Assembly (NCBI RefSeq): GCF_008831285.2
Contig: NC_045147.1
Span: 19,224,581 to 19,288,580, forward strand
DNA from: Nymphaea colorata
Taxonomy: Eukaryota; Streptophyta; Magnoliopsida; Nymphaeales; Nymphaeaceae
Direction: 5' to 3'
DNA: 64,000 bases
The position numbers and the translations under genes are program-made. Positions within the stretch are counted from its first letter, which is position 1, and each line of letters starts with the position of its first letter. Positions 59,150 to 64,000 of this stretch are shown piece after piece. The notes below the pieces were generated by a model, which searched no databases, had not been told where the DNA came from, and saw only the letters and a list, made by a program, of their open reading frames with translations.

Positions 59150-62100
59150 ACTTTTTCTATTTGTTTGTTTGTACTCCGTTTAAGAGAAAAAGGAGAAGTA
59201 AGCGGAGCAACCAAAACTACAAGTACGAAAAAAAAAAATTTAAGATGTTAACCGGTTAGGCATGTTGGAGTAAATCAAGGGCGGGGACTGAGGGGGGCCA
59301 TGACCCTTCTCATATTTTCAGATTAATAAAATGCTACTTGTAACTTTTTAAAAAAATTAATTAAACTTATATAAAATTTTTGAAAATTATAATTTAATTC
59401 TTATATAAATTAATTATAAAAATTATAAGAAGATGTTTGAAGTATGATTTGATTGGATTGGTGTCAATAAACTTTAGGCGTGTATTCCATGAACAAACAA
59501 AAAAAGGAAATTTAAAAATTGAAACCAAACCAGCTTGCACCTCCATCGCTACTGTTGCCGACATGTGAAGGGGGGTTGGCGGGGTTTCGTTTGCATGTCG
59601 CAAGAGGACTCGGTCATCCCTCCGGTGGTCTGTTGTATGGATTGGTCCGGTTCGGCGTTTCAATCGCAATGACAAAAGACTTGTTTAGCTTCCAAAACCA
59701 ACATCTTTATATTTTCCCTCATGTATAAGATTGCCTTTGAAATGGAAGGTTTGAAGATTATCACACTTAAAAACAGTACAGCGGACAAACGTTTGGCGGC
59801 TTTTATCTACACTTTTAAATTCCTCTTGTTCTTTTTAGTAGACGGGCATCGCTTAGCACCCAGGTCAATGCATGCCTTAAAAAGATTCCGACCATCTCCA
59901 TACTCTAGTAGGTTCGTGCCATGCAAAACAAGACAATTCGAGTTCAATTTGAATAATCTTCTGAATGGACCCGATTAGCTGCATGCTTGATCTAGATCTG
60001 AAGACCTTGCGAAATGTAGTAGCTCGATGCCTGGATTCCCTAAAATTATTTACACAAGAAGAATATTGTCTGGGAGAAAATTGATTAACCAAATTATACT
60101 TGGATTTTTCTAAACCAATATAAAACATCTTAACTTCTTTAGTTTTAAAATAAAAATAAGGCAATGCAGGTCAACATGCAAGGGTTTATTCTGGCAGCCA
60201 GCCAACTAGGGGACAGAGTCAGGAGATTTTTTCTTATGGAGCTCAATCTTTTAAAATCTTTATCGAGGCCAAATTGTGTTTTTGAAAATTCTTAAACGGG
60301 TGAAATAGTCGTCCGACAACAAAGGTTGGTTGAGAGGGCTGCTTGAAGGAAGGAGAAAATGGCGTAAAGAATGGGGAATGCTGAATCAGATGATTGACAT
60401 CTGCAGTGAATTGATACCGCTTTAGGTGTGTGGGGGGCTGTCTGCTGCTCAGGAATGGAGGCTCAAATAATAGGTTCATAGATGCCAGCACGAAGTGAAG
60501 GAGGTTTCTTCATCAATATGTTAATGGTTTTCATAGTGTCAGGGATGCTGGGTGAGGGTATCCAGGATTCAACTACTTTATTCTGATGTCCCTATATAGG
60601 TTTAAAATGCAGCTCTGATGCAGGCACGAAGTGAAGGAGGTTTCTTTATTTCTGTTGTCCGTATGTATAAGTTCCTTTTGGTGCGGCTCTGATTTTGATT
60701 GTTGTGGTGAGCTGAAAAAGCTGCTCCCTGTACATATCAATTTTTTGACAGTGAGAATGTGACCAGAAGGCTCTGCAGGCCCTACAAAACCTCAAGCTCA
60801 AAATCCTACCCTGTTTATTCTGACAACTCGACTGAATACAACGCTCTCCTTGGCATTCATTAATCTTCTTTTTGTTCCTATACAGAAAAAGATGAAAATC
60901 CTTTCAGATGCACTTCGTTTGGGAACTGAAATGAAGCGCCATGAAATTCTGCTTCCAATCAGCATGCAAGTTAGAATCTTGATCGAAATATTTACACCCA
61001 ACCAGCCATGGAAAATCGTGGTTACATGCATCCAATATGCAGATGCATATTTTTAACCCTTCAACTAAACCTGGTGAATGATATGAAATTTACAGGTAAC
61101 TTGGAAGAAAATATGGCGAGAGGAACAATTTCACGATTATGAGAAAAGCACGCAGCAGTCGAGCCAAATATGTATTAGCACTCAGCATTTCATTGCGAAA
61201 CCTATTGTGCCTTACAGATCAGACACAATTTGCCGAAGTAGCTGTCGACGACTGAGATCTGTAAATTAACGTTAGCTTTTACCAAGCTGCTTGTTGCAGT
61301 TGCTTTATTCCCCAAGGAAGGAGACGGAATTGGACTCAGTTGCAAAAGGGCACACTAGTGAATCTGAATTTGACTTGCTGGTGATCTGAATATTCTTAAT
61401 ATGATTTGAATATTCATGTTTTTTTTTTGGTTGGGTACTTGCCTGTCCACTGAGATTATAAATGTCAAGTCCAATTCGACTAACGAACATATAGGGATAT
61501 GATTATTGGGGTTCACAGTTGCACTAAATCCAAGATAATTTACGAAACCTCATGACACTTGACTCCACTCTCTGTTAGGATATCCTTACAACTTCGTAAG
61601 CGATGCTTTTCTATGGCCTGTTCAAGAAACTCACTAACTCACATTAACCGCAATGGATATAACCAGGAAAATCAACTTAAGACAAGAATTTTACTACGTT
61701 AAGACGAAGTTGTAACCTGAATACAAACTCGATCCCATTTGAAATGCTTATCTATATGAGTGAGTGGGGCAATTTATCAAATCCACTTCTGATTCAAAAT
61801 TATTTTCATATAGCGATCCAAACTACTGCAGAAATGAAGGTCCCTATTGGCCGATATATGTTTCAATGAAAGAGGAAAATGAACAAACAAAAGTGAAAAA
61901 GGGTTAGGAATATAAAGGCAACAATTCAATCGAGCTGGCCATAAGAACAGTATGCGGAGATGAATGAGGGCAAAAAAGTTCAATCAAACCGATGTTGGGA
62001 ATCGATCCCAATCTGGGTTTGATCCACTTTTGTTATTAAAAAAGAAAGAACATGTTACTTTGTTATGACTTCAAATTTAGGTGGTCACATTTCTATTATT

Positions 62101-63470
62101 ATTGTGAACATCACCCTACATGAGCCGAAACACGTCATATGGGTGTAGAACCCAAATAAGTTTATTATTTATATTTTTAATTTCCCAAATCGATTTAAAA
62201 TCATTTAATTTTTTTTATTAAAAAAAATGAAAGGTAAGATACACGGATATGCAAGAGTGGGTCAGTGGCCTGTACGCCAGTGTGTTCTGTTGGTGGTTGA
62301 AACGACACGGCATTAATATCGATATTTTGCTCATATATATATCTGATTTTTCTGAAATCCAATTAAATTTTGTTACGCTGAAATATATTAATGTTAAAAA
62401 TAAGCTTTTAAATTAAAAGGTGGTCCTTTTTTTATATAAATGAAGAGAGTTAAGAGGATGTTTAAAGTATGACTTGATTGGACGGGTGGCAATAAAATAT
62501 AGGCGTGTGTCCCAAAAAGTATGTGCGTCTGACGTTGGTGCAAATTACGATTTTTATTAATAGCATTGGACCAACCCTGCAACCATAAACCTTGACTCAT
62601 TTATTATGTTGAAGATAAGGCCGGGTTGGCAAACAGCTAGGGCATCCATGTAACGGTGCAGAGAAGTCCCCAAGCCCAACCACTGAGGATAGTGAGTTAA
62701 AGATTTTCATAATTAATAACATTCAACCAAATAGCTAAGTGTTTTTTTCCGCCAATATTCATTGAGGCTACTGGCCCTCGATCCACAATGCTTTCATCAC
62801 ATATATGCAACCCAACTTTGTTTGTGAACAGGAAGATATTCTTTTCAATTTTTTAGTTTCTATCGGTTTGGAGCTCATACAAGTTTATATTCTTTTCAAT
62901 TTTTTAGTTTCTACGTCAAGTTAAAATTATAACTTTATTTTTTAAATTAAAAAACAAAACGAAAATATGCTATCAGATTGCCACGAAAATAATGGCGCAA
63001 GGCCAAACGTTACAAGAGGAAGGGGAAATTTTGTAGTTTGGCTTGTAATTCTCTGTTTAGACGGTCGCTTCGCATGGCTACCGTGTCCGACAGGGCAACC
63101 AAGACAAGTTCGACAATGAAATACAAATGGAGTCCATACAAGTTTTCATTCCTTTTATTTTCTATTTTACGAATGAAGTTAAAATAATACATTTAAAAAA
63201 AAATTATGCAAAATAGGCCGATATGCAACAATACGCTTATCAGCCCATCAACCCGCGCATATATGTTAGCCCTCTTTAAGGGTCTAAAATTATTTGTCTT
63301 ATAATTACCCTTCAGCCAAGAATTTCTGGCTCCATTTATTCGTTCATTATATGCTTTTCAGTGGTTGCTCTACCCAAATGTCTGGTGTGTCTAAAAGGTT
63401 CTATCAATTTCTTCAATTCGAATGCAAAAGGTGCATAAAATCCCTCATGGAGAGTCTAAATTGATAAAAG
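59150..63470. other. intergenic region between the RLP fragment and the right-edge duplicate
   Basis: No gene is supported. It holds a GGGGC-type element at about 59275-59400 and a duplicated segment (59425-59490 and 62450-62512). GGCACGAAGTGAAGGAGG-type 22-mers occur near 60490 and 60624. ATTCTTTTCAATTTTTTAG is repeated 51 bp apart (62836 and 62888). A 68-codon frame at 60850-61056 (MKRHEILLPISMQVRILIEI) has no recognised domain. Confidence 0.5.
59425..59490. repeat. dispersed direct repeat, copy 1 (copy 2 at 62450-62512)
   Basis: AAGAAGATGTTTGAAGTATG followed by TTGATTGGATTGGTGTCAAT and TTTAGGCGTGT is matched at 62450-62512 by AAGAGGATGTTTAAAGTATG, TTGATTGGACGGGTGGCAAT and TATAGGCGTGT. Both copies are in the same orientation, about 3.0 kb apart. 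Confidence 0.75.
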
Positions 63471-63932
63471 ACAGCACTTTAACAAGGGAGATGGAGTACG
63501 CACCTTGAAATATTCAAATTCGATGGACCCAGACATGTTTCCGGACCTGAATCTTCACATTATCATCCTGCAGAAGTAGTTAAATATGAGTGACATTTTT
63601 AAGAACAACACAAAGACAGATTACATCATGATAATGCCCAATATTCTTTATTTTTTCTTTTTTGGTTAAGAGATTTTATATATGTTTTTGACATCATCTT
63701 TGTAATTGCAAGAGAAAAAAACTGATTTATTGGTTGTAGACTTTCCTTCCTTTATAATATTTTTGAATTTCTAATACTGACAATATTAACATTCCTTCTG
63801 AGTGTAATGTTTGTTGGACGAAGGAGCAGCACCAAGAAAATTGTGGAGCCTAAACCCAACCAGCACCGGTCCTGTGTGAAAGCGCGTCATGAAGGGGATG
63901 GGACGGACCCTAGGACTCAATTTTCTGATTGC
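63471..63932. repeat. 5'-flank duplicate, copy B (right edge of the window)
   Basis: This is the second copy of the RLP 5' flank at 51013-51530, same orientation, about 12.4 kb away. Similarity stops at about GGACTCAA (63925), just before the point where copy A reaches its TATA box and start codon. The last 68 bases of the window look unrelated, so either the next RLP copy starts beyond the window with a different leader, or only the flank was duplicated. Confidence 0.85.
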
Positions 63933-64000
63933 CATAAAATACTCTCACTGGTAAAATTTATGGTTGCTTTTACAGCATGGATGTACTCCGAAAGAACCAA

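Overview
The window is nuclear DNA of a flowering plant. The coding islands are a R2R3-MYB with the angiosperm intron pattern, a GH100 alkaline/neutral invertase with an organelle-type leader, a PLS-class PPR protein, a pectin methylesterase, UBL5 and an LRR receptor-like protein. They sit in long AT-rich spacers full of microsatellites, small inverted-repeat elements and decayed repeats. Nothing looks bacterial, viral or organellar. I cannot name the species. The spacers look unlike grass DNA, so a dicot or early-diverging angiosperm is likely, but this is inference.

Layout. 1-5.6 kb: intergenic, with two MITE-like elements and a 73-bp triplicated repeat. 5.6-8.1 kb: subgroup-20-type R2R3-MYB on + with an ACGT-rich promoter. 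8.3-9.2 kb: GC-rich block with a cluster of ACGT boxes and no recognisable gene. 9.2-24.2 kb: about 15 kb with no supported gene. 24.2-26.3 kb: five-exon pectin methylesterase (+). 27.6-29.0 kb: PPR pseudogene (+). 29.6-30.5 kb: a weak small-peptide candidate, then a 180-bp tandem duplication. 31.6-36.4 kb: six-exon alkaline/neutral invertase (-). 36.5-44.5 kb: intergenic, with a copia-like relic and two possible orphan exons. 44.5-44.8 kb: UBL5 (-). 46.9-48.5 kb: intact intronless PPR gene (-). 51.0-64.0 kb: a decaying receptor-like protein cluster. It holds one nearly full-length gene broken by a short out-of-frame deletion, a scrambled fragment at 58.6-59.1 kb, and a second copy of the 5' flank at the right edge. 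Between them lies a 13 x 69-bp tandem array whose unit can fold into a hairpin and which is open in one frame for 318 codons.

The genes do not form a pathway. The MYB is a likely stress/ABA-responsive regulator. The pectin methylesterase acts on cell-wall pectin. The invertase splits sucrose inside an organelle. The PPR protein probably edits or processes organellar RNA. UBL5 serves nuclear pre-mRNA splicing. The receptor-like protein belongs to the cell-surface immune/developmental receptor class. The most unusual features are the hairpin minisatellite and the duplicated, eroding receptor locus around it.

Exon boundaries were set by eye from GT/AG sites that restore a family-like reading frame. 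Several long open frames begin at GTG or TTG; starts given here were moved to the first sensible ATG.
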